From Cohnella endophytica (lineage in GTDB: Bacteria; Bacillota; Bacilli; Paenibacillales; Paenibacillaceae), in assembly GCF_003628305.1 (NCBI RefSeq), contig NZ_RBZM01000001.1, positions 62,001 through 126,000 of the forward strand: DNA of 64,000 nt, written 5' to 3'. Both the position numbers and the translations under genes were made by a program. This document shows, piece by piece, positions 16,240 through 23,898 of this stretch. Within the stretch, counting starts at the first letter, position 1, and each line of letters begins with the position of its first letter. Under the pieces are notes generated by a model that ran no database searches, had not been told where the DNA came from, and saw only the letters and a program-made list of their open reading frames with translations.

Positions 16240-17181
16240 ATGATCAGAAAATCCCGCAAATCGAAAACCATGACGATAGCCGCGATCGCAGCGTTAACCT
16301 TCTCGCTTCAAGCAATGACGGTTTCCGCCGCATCCTCGCCGACGCCGAATTCAATCCAGTTGGCAGCAGCCGATAGTAAATCATCCGCTAAAGTCGTCGC
16401 CGAATTCGAAGCATTGCTGAAGAAACAGGGCCAATTACCTCGGGCGTTCGCCTATCTACGCGCTCATATCGGCGATGTCACTCCATCACAAGCGACCGTC
16501 ATGGCGCTGCACTTGGAGAACGCGGTGAAAGCGCAATTGCCTGCCCTTCAGAAGCGCTTCGAGAAAAACTCCGTTCAACAGGCGATCAATAGAGCCTATA
16601 CGAAAGGCGCGACCTTAGACCAAGTGATCGCTAGAACGAAGGACGCGAACTTGAAAGCTCTGCTGAAGGAAGCGAAGGACAGCGGATATAAGCTGGAGAC
16701 GGCTGAAGGCTTTTATTTCCCGATCGTGGACTATTCCGCGTTCAAAGCGTTCGAAAGCCGCGTAAATGCCGATATTAAAGCCTATATCGAGATTATGGCG
16801 GTCGAGTCCGATCAAGCGAACGTTAAGGATGCGGGTATCGTAATCGGTTATCAGCAGCTCGTTAACCGGGCGCTTAGCCAAGAAAGCTTCTTGGCGAAGT
16901 ATCCGTATTCCAATCGTAAGGCGCAGATCGCCAATCTGTTCAACAGCTACCGTACCTTAACGTTCTACGGAGCGAATAACACGCCGCTGTTCGATTACGA
17001 GCATAAAGCGATGCAGCCGAACGCCCGTAAGGCATACGAAGCGATTCTGTCGTGGAACAAGCCTGATTCCAGCGCCTACTTGACGACGCTGAGGAAGTTC
17101 ATGGATATCGTCGAGCAGAACGGATATAAGCTAACGCCGGCGGTCGATCAATTCCGTAAAGCCAATATTCCCGTCGCCTAA
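16240..17181 (+). CDS. Secreted helical protein of unknown function
   Basis: 313 residues from the ATG at 16240 with AAAGGAG nine bases upstream; a longer frame from 16087 lacks a ribosome site. A Sec signal peptide (positive KSRKSK, hydrophobic 11-22, cleavage near VSAA-SS) leads to a mostly alpha-helical, Lys/Ala-rich protein without cysteines in the mature part. No enzyme motif is visible. The pattern of regular helical segments and absence of repeats suggests a soluble exported or wall-associated protein. Not recognised. A terminator follows. Confidence 0.7.
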   Translation: MIRKSRKSKTMTIAAIAALTFSLQAMTVSAASSPTPNSIQLAAADSKSSAKVVAEFEALLKKQGQLPRAFAYLRAHIGDVTPSQATVMALHLENAVKAQLPALQKRFEKNSVQQAINRAYTKGATLDQVIARTKDANLKALLKEAKDSGYKLETAEGFYFPIVDYSAFKAFESRVNADIKAYIEIMAVESDQANVKDAGIVIGYQQLVNRALSQESFLAKYPYSNRKAQIANLFNSYRTLTFYGANNTPLFDYEHKAMQPNARKAYEAILSWNKPDSSAYLTTLRKFMDIVEQNGYKLTPAVDQFRKANIPVA

Positions 17182-17212
17182 AGCCCGCCAAACTTTATTG
17201 ATGGCAAGTCCA

Positions 17213-17242
17213 AACCCGGAAGCTTCGTTTCCGGGTTTTTTG
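17213..17242 (+). terminator. Rho-independent terminator
   Basis: AACCCGGAA (17213-17221) pairs with TTCCGGGTT (17229-17237) around GCTTCG(T), followed by a T tract. Confidence 0.85.
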
Positions 17243-17274
17243 TTGTTTTGCGATCGAATAACTCTAATTTTTTA

Positions 17275-17303
17275 TAGACAAATAATAAATTTGTTTGTAT
17301 ATT
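17275..17303 (+). promoter_or_regulatory. Promoter with embedded palindrome ahead of an MFS gene
   Basis: TAGACA (17275-17280), 17 bases, TATATT (17298-17303). The spacer contains the palindrome ACAAAT-N5-ATTTGT (17278-17294), a probable repressor site; the regulator is not adjacent. Confidence 0.5.
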
Positions 17304-17359
17304 ATAAAACGTAATCCGATAATGTTTGTATATACATTCAAAGCAAAGGAGTTTCTAAG

Positions 17360-18610
17360 ATGTTGAACAACCGCTATGTCCGCACGATTATTCTATCCCG
17401 CGTATTGCTGAACCTCGGTATTTGGGTTCGCAATTTCGCGATTCTTCTGTATGTCACCGACATGACAAACAATGATCCGCTGTACGTATCACTCATTTCG
17501 GTGGCGGAGTTCGCGCCGATTTTCTTATTCGCCTTGATCGGGGGGACGTTCGCGGATAGATGGAAACCGAAGCGAACGATGATCGCAAGCGACCTGCTTT
17601 CCTCCGTATCCGTGTTCGCGGTACTATTCGCGCTTATTTACGGTTCTTGGCACGCCTTGTTGTTCGCGACGTTAGTGTCATCGTCTTTGTCGCAATTTTC
17701 CCAGCCCTCCGCAATGAAAATATTTAAGCGTCATGTGCCGCAAGAGCAGTTACAGGGCGTCATGGCAGCCTTTCAATCCATGACGGCTTTGTTCATGGTA
17801 ATCGGTCCGATGATCGGTACGTTTATTTATACCCACTACGGAATCGAAACTTCGTTGGCTGCTATGGGAATGTTGTTCATCGGATCGGGGAGTATTCTGG
17901 CGATGCTTCCGCGTGACGAATCCGCAAGCGCTACTGTCCAAGCTTCCGGATTTCTACAAGAAATGAAATCAGGGCTCGCTTACGTCCGGGCGAGTCGCGT
18001 GCTTCGTAAGCTTGGCGGCGCTTTTGCGTTCTCCGGTCTGGCGGCGGGATTAATCCAACCGCTTATGATTTTCGTCGCGACGGAATCATTAGGCTTGGAG
18101 AAGTCCGATCTGCAATGGTTGCTTATGGCGAACGGAGGGGCGACGCTTCTCGCGGGAGCATTCATCCTGGCGATCGCCAAGAAAACGAAACCGCAGATCT
18201 TGCTTGTAATCGGGCTGATCACCAGCACGTTCGGCACGGTCGGGGTGGGTTTCTCCACGAGTCTGGCATTGTCGATCCCATTGATCGTGATGAACGGGCT
18301 GTGTTATCCGTTTATTCAAGTCGGAATTCAGACGCTGTTAATGAAGAACACGGAGGGAGCGTATATCGGCAGAGTCGGCGGCACGCTTTCGCCGATGTTC
18401 ATGGGGATGATGGTCGTCGGCATGTCTCTCTCCGGAATTCTGAAGGATCAAATGTCGCTTAGAATCGTATATGGAATTTCGGCTTTGCTCTTCCTTGCGG
18501 GAGCTCTCATCATAAGTCCGTTGCTTCGCGAAGCCCGCGGAGGAAAAAGTTCGCCGAAACGTCAATCCTTGGCTGGCAAAGACGTACTCAAGGAAGGACA
18601 AAACGGTTAA
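17360..18610 (+). CDS. MFS transporter (EntS/MefA-like efflux type)
   Basis: 416 residues, 12 predicted membrane helices. The motif GGTFADRWKPKRTMIASD between helices 2 and 3 is the MFS signature A. The subgroup with N-terminal MLNNRYVRTIILSRVLLNLG is that of macrolide and siderophore exporters, but the substrate is unknown. AAAGGAG precedes the ATG. The C-terminal cytoplasmic tail is short and basic. The next gene starts 29 bases after the stop and is probably co-transcribed. Expression is likely controlled through the palindrome in its promoter. Confidence 0.88.
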   Translation: MLNNRYVRTIILSRVLLNLGIWVRNFAILLYVTDMTNNDPLYVSLISVAEFAPIFLFALIGGTFADRWKPKRTMIASDLLSSVSVFAVLFALIYGSWHALLFATLVSSSLSQFSQPSAMKIFKRHVPQEQLQGVMAAFQSMTALFMVIGPMIGTFIYTHYGIETSLAAMGMLFIGSGSILAMLPRDESASATVQASGFLQEMKSGLAYVRASRVLRKLGGAFAFSGLAAGLIQPLMIFVATESLGLEKSDLQWLLMANGGATLLAGAFILAIAKKTKPQILLVIGLITSTFGTVGVGFSTSLALSIPLIVMNGLCYPFIQVGIQTLLMKNTEGAYIGRVGGTLSPMFMGMMVVGMSLSGILKDQMSLRIVYGISALLFLAGALIISPLLREARGGKSSPKRQSLAGKDVLKEGQNG

Positions 18611-18639
18611 AATAAAGGAACAAAGGACGGTGGTTGCGA

Positions 18640-18849
18640 ATGAGTACTAATCTCTTGTTGATTATAACCGTGATCGTCATGGCGGCCGCCGTCATCTGGA
18701 CGGTCAGAGTCGGCGTATCGCTTGGGAAGAAGGAAACGAACGGCAGTTATTTCGCGCATTCGGGACGCAAGCTTGGCAGGTTGCTTTCCTTATACGTAGT
18801 TGTCATCATTGCCGTCATCATCATATTTATTGCGATGATGAATAAATGA
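18640..18849 (+). CDS. Small two-helix membrane protein
   Basis: 69 residues. Two hydrophobic helices (about 5-25 and 47-67) flank a short polar loop with GKKETNGSYFAHSGRKLGR. The ATG at 18640 was preferred over a TTG six bases earlier. AGGACGGTGG lies just upstream. It resembles the size class of Bacillales small membrane proteins, but I cannot assign a family. It follows the MFS transporter closely and may modulate it, though that is speculative. Confidence 0.65.
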   Translation: MSTNLLLIITVIVMAAAVIWTVRVGVSLGKKETNGSYFAHSGRKLGRLLSLYVVVIIAVIIIFIAMMNK

Positions 18850-18856
18850 ACGAACG

Positions 18857-18889
18857 AAAAAGACCGCTCCCGGAATCCCCGGGGCGGTC
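18857..18889 (-). terminator. Terminator between convergent genes
   Basis: GACCGC (18862-18867) pairs with GCGGTC (18884-18889), with further C/G pairing inside. Five T follow on the minus strand, so it mainly serves the NlpC/P60 gene. Confidence 0.8.
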
Positions 18890-18907
18890 CATTTCGTTTA
18901 TTCGGGC

Positions 18908-19750
18908 TTAGCGTAAATACCATTCCATAGAGTTATGGTACTTCGCCGTTTTGTGATGGTGCGTTTTCTTTTTATGGTTGGTGCCATTATCCTTGCTTGG
19001 TTTCGATACATTGGTGCTATTGTCCGTGCTCGGATTCGTTACGATGTTGCCATTGTCCGTGCTTGGATTCGTTACGGTGTTGCCATTGTCCGTGCTCGGA
19101 TTCGTTACGTTGTTGCCATTGTCCGTGCTCGGATTCGTTACGATGTTGCTATTGTCCGTGCTCGGATTCGTTGCGTTGGTCGGAGGCGTGACAACAACGG
19201 TGTTTCCGTTTGACGGAATGACACGGCGCGCGGTTACATAAGTTCGATCCCATGCGCTCCCTGCGAAATTCGAGATCGTAACGCCGATCCCGACGCGGTA
19301 AGTGTGCAGAAGCTTTCCGTCGCCGATATAGATACTAACGTGGTTAATGACTCCGTCCTTGTTCGTATCGGAGAACACCAGGTCGCCCGGTTGAAGCTGG
19401 TTACGCGGAACGTAAGTCCCGGAGCTTGCTTGTTGCTTGGACGAACGCGGCAAGGTTATGCCGGCCTGTTTAAATACGTATTGCGTGAACGAAGAGCAAT
19501 CGAACGTGCTTGTTTGGTTCGCTTTGGCTCCGAATTGGTAAGGGACTCCAAGAAACTGCTTGCCCGTAGAGATCACTTTGTCGGCGACCGACACGGTCGA
19601 GTTGGAAGATATCGTAGATGCGGCAGCCGCATAAGCGGAATGAGAATTCGAGAACAACGTTCCCGCCGAGATCGCAATCGTCAGGCTAAGAGAAGCACCG
19701 ACCAACAATTTACCGAGTCGGCGATTATTTAAGTTGTTTATATTGTTCAT
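18908..19750 (-). CDS. NlpC/P60 cell-wall endopeptidase with Asn-Pro-Ser-Thr repeat tail
   Basis: Predicted gamma-D-Glu-diamino-acid peptidase acting on peptidoglycan stem peptides. 280 residues from the ATG at 19750 with AGGAGG (a longer frame starts at 19837). A signal peptide spans about 13-40 (cleavage near AYA-AAA). The NlpC/P60 domain covers about 55-170: FDCSSFTQYVF holds the catalytic cysteine and NHVSIYIGDG the histidine, with LLHTYR following. The C-terminal third is five to six imperfect 11-residue repeats built on NPSTDNGN, then a basic HKKKTHHHK tail. The repeats probably form a flexible wall-spanning linker. Confidence 0.9.
   Translation of the reverse strand: MNNINNLNNRRLGKLLVGASLSLTIAISAGTLFSNSHSAYAAAASTISSNSTVSVADKVISTGKQFLGVPYQFGAKANQTSTFDCSSFTQYVFKQAGITLPRSSKQQASSGTYVPRNQLQPGDLVFSDTNKDGVINHVSIYIGDGKLLHTYRVGIGVTISNFAGSAWDRTYVTARRVIPSNGNTVVVTPPTNATNPSTDNSNIVTNPSTDNGNNVTNPSTDNGNTVTNPSTDNGNIVTNPSTDNSTNVSKPSKDNGTNHKKKTHHHKTAKYHNSMEWYLR
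18986..19183 (-). repeat. Six 33-bp tandem repeats inside the NlpC/P60 gene
   Basis: Units start at 18986 (degenerate), 19019, 19052, 19085, 19118 and 19151. Each is exactly 33 bp, so copy-number changes keep the frame. Each encodes an NPSTDN(G/S)N-containing 11-mer. Confidence 0.9.
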
Positions 19751-19961
19751 AAGATAATTCCTCCTTAAGGTCATGTTGGATTTGAATGTGCTTCGTAACT
19801 CCTGCAACAACCTTATCACATCATTTTCGCCCACCATTTGCTAAGGAGAAGCGGAAACCGTTCGCCTCATGGATATCACCTTGATTCTGATAAAACGATG
19901 AGAAAATACACACGATACTCGTATTGACATTACCGATTCGGAACAAAAACTCTGAAATCGC

Positions 19962-19991
19962 TTGGCAATTGCGGGACGATCATGTGATAAT
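19962..19991 (+). promoter_or_regulatory. Promoter of the DinG-like helicase
   Basis: TTGGCA (19962-19967), 18 bases, GATAAT (19986-19991) with an extended TGT before it. Confidence 0.55.
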
Positions 19992-20024
19992 GTCACGACA
20001 ACGAAACGTGGAGGCAACATCACT

Positions 20025-21998
20025 TTGAATCGGTATCCTTTCGAATATGAACCATCCAAGCCCATCGTGCCGCAGATCGGCGAGTGGGTAGCTGACGTGT
20101 TTTACGACATATTGCCCGAAGCGGGCTTCGAAGTACGCGACGAACAAATCTACATGGCGTTTCAATTGGAGAAAGCGTTCGCGGACAAGCAGACGATTTT
20201 CGCGGAAGCGGGAGTGGGGACGGGCAAGACGCTCGTTTATTTGCTGTACTCGATCTGTTATGCGCGTTATCATCGCAAGCCGGCGATCATCGCCTGCGCC
20301 GACGAATCGCTGATCGAGCAGCTCGTGAAGCCGGAAGGCGATATCGCCAAGCTGGCTCGGCATCTCGGAATGACGATCGACGCGAGGCTCGGCAAATCCC
20401 AGGACCGTTATTTATGCCTGAAGAAGCTGGATAACGCCCGTACCGATTACGAAGAGCCGGAATTGTACAAGGATATTTACGAACAGCTGCCCGCTTTCGT
20501 TCATAAGAGCGAGGGGATGCAAGCTTTCCATGCTTACGGGGATCGGAAGCAGTATCCTCACCTGAACGATGAGCAATGGGAGCGGATGAATTGGGATCCG
20601 TTCCAAGACTGCTTCGTCTGCGACAAGCGCCATCGCTGCGGTCAGACATTGTCCCGCGAGCATTACCGGCAATCGGCGGATTTGATCATTTGCTCTCACG
20701 ATTTCTACATGGAACACGTATGGACTTATGAGGGAAGGAAGCGGGAAGGCCAGCTTCCGCTTCTTCCCGAGCATTGCGCCGTCGTTTTCGACGAAGGACA
20801 TTTGCTCGAATCGGCTGCTCAGAAGGCGCTCACTTACCGGATCAAGCATCCGATCTTCGAGGAGCTCGTTACGCGGTTGCTCAAGAACGAGATGCGCGAG
20901 ACGCTTGCCGTCTTCATCGACGACGCGATCGAACGGAGCGAGCGGTTATTCGAGTTGCTCGAGAAGCATAGCGACGCAATCGCCGGTTCCGATCGCAGGC
21001 ATATCCATGTGAACAAAGAGTTGATCCAAGCCGTCTCCAGGCTGCGCGAATCGTTGGACGGAATCGAGGAAGAGCTCGTCTTCGAGAGCGAACTGTACAA
21101 TCTCGACGGCTATCAGTTGCGCATCGTGGAAGAACACCTGGAAATGATGCAGAAGGCGCTTAGCCTGTTCCAGTCATCGGATTCCTTGATCTGTTGGGCT
21201 ACGGATAGCCCTACCGGTCTCACGCTCGTCATTATGCCGAAAGCCGTCAAGGAAGTGCTTCGCGAGCGGGTATTCGCGCTGAACATGCCGGTCGTATTCT
21301 CTTCCGCAACGCTGTCGGTTAACGATTCGTTCGATTATTTGGCATATAGCTTAGGCGTGTCGAAGTATTTATCTTTCAGCGTGGATTCGCCATACGATTA
21401 CGAGGGCAGGATGGAAATCTCGGCGCCGCGATTAAGCAACGGACAATCGTATTCGTTCGAGGAAAAAGCTCAGGCAGCCGTACAGGCGCTTCTGCGCACG
21501 GAGGGAAGAGCGCTTCTGTTATTCCCGTCCCGCGAGGAGCTCAAACGCTTCAAGGAAGCAATTCCCGCATTGCCGGAGCTGTTCGGCATGCGTTTCGGCT
21601 TCGAAGGGGACCGGGAGATCAGTCATCTGATCGCGGATTTCCAGAGCGACGAGACAAGCGTGCTATGCGCCGTTACGTTATGGGAAGGCTTGGACATTCC
21701 GGGCCCGTCGCTGTCGAACGTGATCGTATGGTCGTTGCCGTACCCACCGAACGATCCGGTATTCATGGCGAAGCGGCAGGAGGCGGCGTCGCCGTTCGAA
21801 GAGGTGGACATGCCTTATATGCTCCTTCGGTTAAAGCAAGGAATCGGAAGGCTCATCCGTACGCGGGACGACTCGGGATCGATTACGATTCTGAGCGCGG
21901 AGCTTCATTCCGACGCTGAATTGAGAGCTCAGGTGCAAGGCATTTTACCTCAAGGGGTCGTTCTGCGCGATCACCCCTTATCCGAATGGAAGCGATAA
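20025..21998 (+). CDS. DinG/XPD-type ATP-dependent DNA helicase
   Basis: Superfamily 2 helicase of the Fe-S containing DinG/YoaA group, acting on damaged or structured DNA. 657 residues. The TTG at 20025 has GGAGG at 20010-20014; longer in-frame starts run into the promoter. Motif I is AEAGVGTGKT (about 70), motif II FDEGH and motif VI QGIGRLIR near the C-terminus. Four cysteines between motifs Ia and II (YLCLKK, CFVCDKRHRCG) are positioned for a 4Fe-4S cluster. It lacks the exonuclease domain of long Bacillus DinG. No LexA-like box was found upstream. Confidence 0.88.
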   Translation: MNRYPFEYEPSKPIVPQIGEWVADVFYDILPEAGFEVRDEQIYMAFQLEKAFADKQTIFAEAGVGTGKTLVYLLYSICYARYHRKPAIIACADESLIEQLVKPEGDIAKLARHLGMTIDARLGKSQDRYLCLKKLDNARTDYEEPELYKDIYEQLPAFVHKSEGMQAFHAYGDRKQYPHLNDEQWERMNWDPFQDCFVCDKRHRCGQTLSREHYRQSADLIICSHDFYMEHVWTYEGRKREGQLPLLPEHCAVVFDEGHLLESAAQKALTYRIKHPIFEELVTRLLKNEMRETLAVFIDDAIERSERLFELLEKHSDAIAGSDRRHIHVNKELIQAVSRLRESLDGIEEELVFESELYNLDGYQLRIVEEHLEMMQKALSLFQSSDSLICWATDSPTGLTLVIMPKAVKEVLRERVFALNMPVVFSSATLSVNDSFDYLAYSLGVSKYLSFSVDSPYDYEGRMEISAPRLSNGQSYSFEEKAQAAVQALLRTEGRALLLFPSREELKRFKEAIPALPELFGMRFGFEGDREISHLIADFQSDETSVLCAVTLWEGLDIPGPSLSNVIVWSLPYPPNDPVFMAKRQEAASPFEEVDMPYMLLRLKQGIGRLIRTRDDSGSITILSAELHSDAELRAQVQGILPQGVVLRDHPLSEWKR

Positions 21999-21999
21999 T

Positions 22000-22029
22000 T
22001 TGTCACTTTCCCGGATATGGTGCTAAAAT
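22000..22029 (+). promoter_or_regulatory. Promoter of the FMN reductase gene
   Basis: TTGTCA (22000-22005), 18 bases, TAAAAT (22024-22029) preceded by TGC. The -35 begins just after the helicase stop codon. Confidence 0.6.
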
Positions 22030-22074
22030 AGTCGTAGAAAAAGCTGGAATATGATATGGGGAGGTCGTGATCGA

Positions 22075-22626
22075 ATGTTGAAAATCGCCGTAATTATAGG
22101 TAGTCTAAGACAGGGCTCCTACAACTTGCAGTTGGCCAACACGATGAAGGAGCGCTACATTAACAAATTGGATCTGGATATCGCCGAAATTCGATCACTT
22201 CCGTTTTTCGATCAGGATATCGAGCTGAATCCGCCGCATGCCGTTAAGGAACTGCTAGGAAAAGTAGCGTCCGCGGATGGCGTATTTATCATTACGCCGG
22301 AGTATAACTGGTCCGTTCCCGGCGTGCTGAAGAACGCGATCGATTGGTTATCTCGGATAGACAAAGTACTGATCGGCAAACCGGTAATGACCGCCGGCGT
22401 ATCTCCGGGCATGATGGGAACGATACGCGCCCAGTTGCATTTGCGCGAAATACTGGCAAGCCCGGGAATTCAAGCTAAGCTGCTACCGCCCGCAGGCAAC
22501 GAAATCTATATTAGCTCGGCAGCCTTGAAATTCGACGAATCGACGCATCGTCTTGTCGACGAGTCGACGTTGCGGTTTATTGACCGCGTCGTGGACAAGT
22601 TCATCGAGCTCGTTCGTTCAGCATAA
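22075..22626 (+). CDS. NAD(P)H-dependent FMN reductase
   Basis: Flavodoxin-fold oxidoreductase that reduces FMN, quinones or azo compounds with NAD(P)H. 183 residues. The phosphate-binding loop is GSLRQGSYN near the N-terminus, and the flavin-contacting PEYNWSVPGVLKNAIDW block is at about 82-98. GGGGAGG at 22058-22064 selects the ATG at 22075 over one at 22051. Monocistronic, with its own promoter and terminator. Confidence 0.92.
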   Translation: MLKIAVIIGSLRQGSYNLQLANTMKERYINKLDLDIAEIRSLPFFDQDIELNPPHAVKELLGKVASADGVFIITPEYNWSVPGVLKNAIDWLSRIDKVLIGKPVMTAGVSPGMMGTIRAQLHLREILASPGIQAKLLPPAGNEIYISSAALKFDESTHRLVDESTLRFIDRVVDKFIELVRSA

Positions 22627-22667
22627 CGCCATTTTTACTATATTACGGTTCATCCCATTTCATCATG

Positions 22668-22696
22668 GAAGCCCGCGCATACGCGGGCTTCTTTTC
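22668..22696 (+). terminator. Rho-independent terminator
   Basis: GAAGCCCGCG (22668-22677) pairs perfectly with CGCGGGCTTC (22682-22691), then T-rich sequence. Confidence 0.9.
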
Positions 22697-22700
22697 GTTG

Positions 22701-22775
22701 TTTAGCTTTCGTTTAGGATTCTTAAGCTTATCTTAAGCATTAATTACGAGCTCCGTTAGCTTTGTTCGTTATCTT
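22701..22775 (+). promoter_or_regulatory. Direct-repeat operator (OmpR/PhoB-family type) and promoter of ddl-murF-alr
   Basis: Four TT(T/A)AG boxes lie at 22701, 22712, 22722 and 22733, spaced 11, 10 and 11 bases on one face of the helix. The last two share the longer TCTTAAGC. Tandem half-sites at about 11-bp period are typical of OmpR/PhoB-type response regulators, including VanR-like ones. A TATCTT -10 at 22770-22775 lacks a -35, as expected if the regulator activates. No two-component gene is adjacent to name the regulator. Confidence 0.5.
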
Positions 22776-22816
22776 ATGAAGAGACGAGCAGATAGTCGAG
22801 GAGGTTCATTCATTCC

Positions 22817-23893
22817 ATGAAAACGATTTTGTATGTTTTGTACGGCGGCCGATCCCCCGAGCACGAGATTTCCCTTAGAACGGCGCTAACCGTTCTGCAA
22901 TCGATCGATCTGAGCGAATACGCAACCTATCCGATTCATATCGCCCAAGATGGAACTTGGAGTTCGGCCGGAAAGCTGGAGATTCCGCCGAACGAGCCGG
23001 AAAAACTTATTCTGCAACCTCGTTGCGAACGAATTGCAGCTTCTTTAGGAGAGGTGTTGAAAGAACTTCTCTCCTTGGATGGCCCCAAGGTCGTTCTGCC
23101 GCTGTTGCACGGTTCCAACGGCGAAGACGGGACGGTTCAAGGGTTAATGGAATTACTCGATATCCCTTATGTCGGCAATGGCGTCCTCGCGTCGGCCGTC
23201 GCATTGGACAAGGCGGTCTGTAAAGCATTGCTCGCCCAGGATGGCATACCGGTAACCGAATACGTTGTCTTCACGTTATCCGATTGGGCGAGGGAATCTA
23301 CGCCGATCTCCCAGAGAATCGCTTCAGAAATCGGGTATCCCGCCTATGTCAAACCGGCTAGCTTGGGCTCGAGCATCGGCATTAGCAGATGCGAAGATGA
23401 GGGCGAGCTGGTTTTGGCGATCGAGAACGCGTTCCGATACGACCGCAAGATCGTCGTTGAACGCGAAGTGGTGGGAAGGGAAATTCAAGTTGCGGTTATG
23501 GGCAACGATGAGCCGTCGGCCTCATTGCCGGGAGAATTCATTCAGGACAAAGCGTTTTTCGACTTCGACGCGAAATACGTGGACGGACGATTAAAGATGT
23601 CCATTCCGGCGGAGCTTCCCGCCGAGTTAACCGAACGGATTCGCTCTTTGGCTGTGCAAGCTTATCGGGCAGTGAACGCTTCCGGACTCGCCCGGGTCGA
23701 CTTTTTCGTGGAACGGGACGGGGCGTTGTTCGTGAACGAGATCAATTCGTTACCCGGATTCACGAAGTTCAGCATGTATCCCGTCATGTGGGAACGCACG
23801 GACGGAACGGCTTACGCGGACCTTATTAGAAGGCTGATCGGATACGCCTTCGAGCGTCACGATTCCAAACAGACCATTCAATATATGAGGTGA
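22817..23893 (+). CDS. ddl: D-alanine--D-alanine ligase
   Basis: ATP-grasp enzyme joining two D-alanines for the peptidoglycan stem peptide. 358 residues. Motifs are GGRSPEHEISLRTA at the N-terminus, LHGSNGEDGTVQG, KPASLGSSIGIS (ATP grip), the omega-loop FFDFDAKY, GLARVDFFV and NEINSLPGFT. The AKY in the loop matches D-Ala-D-Ala ligases rather than the VanA type. First gene of a tight operon with murF and alr, so it supplies D-Ala-D-Ala to the adjacent MurF from the D-Ala made by Alr. Likely controlled by the direct repeats upstream. Confidence 0.95.
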   Translation: MKTILYVLYGGRSPEHEISLRTALTVLQSIDLSEYATYPIHIAQDGTWSSAGKLEIPPNEPEKLILQPRCERIAASLGEVLKELLSLDGPKVVLPLLHGSNGEDGTVQGLMELLDIPYVGNGVLASAVALDKAVCKALLAQDGIPVTEYVVFTLSDWARESTPISQRIASEIGYPAYVKPASLGSSIGISRCEDEGELVLAIENAFRYDRKIVVEREVVGREIQVAVMGNDEPSASLPGEFIQDKAFFDFDAKYVDGRLKMSIPAELPAELTERIRSLAVQAYRAVNASGLARVDFFVERDGALFVNEINSLPGFTKFSMYPVMWERTDGTAYADLIRRLIGYAFERHDSKQTIQYMR

Positions 23894-23898
23894 TCTTG

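Noticed and set aside
18935-19241. Three overlapping plus-strand ORFs rich in Leu/Cys/Ser repeats
   Set aside because: They are antisense readings of the 33-bp repeats in the NlpC/P60 gene and have no ribosome site.
19751-19961. Cyclic-di-AMP (ydaO) riboswitch before the NlpC/P60 gene
   Set aside because: Such riboswitches often precede wall hydrolases, but none of the conserved core blocks could be found in this 210-base leader.
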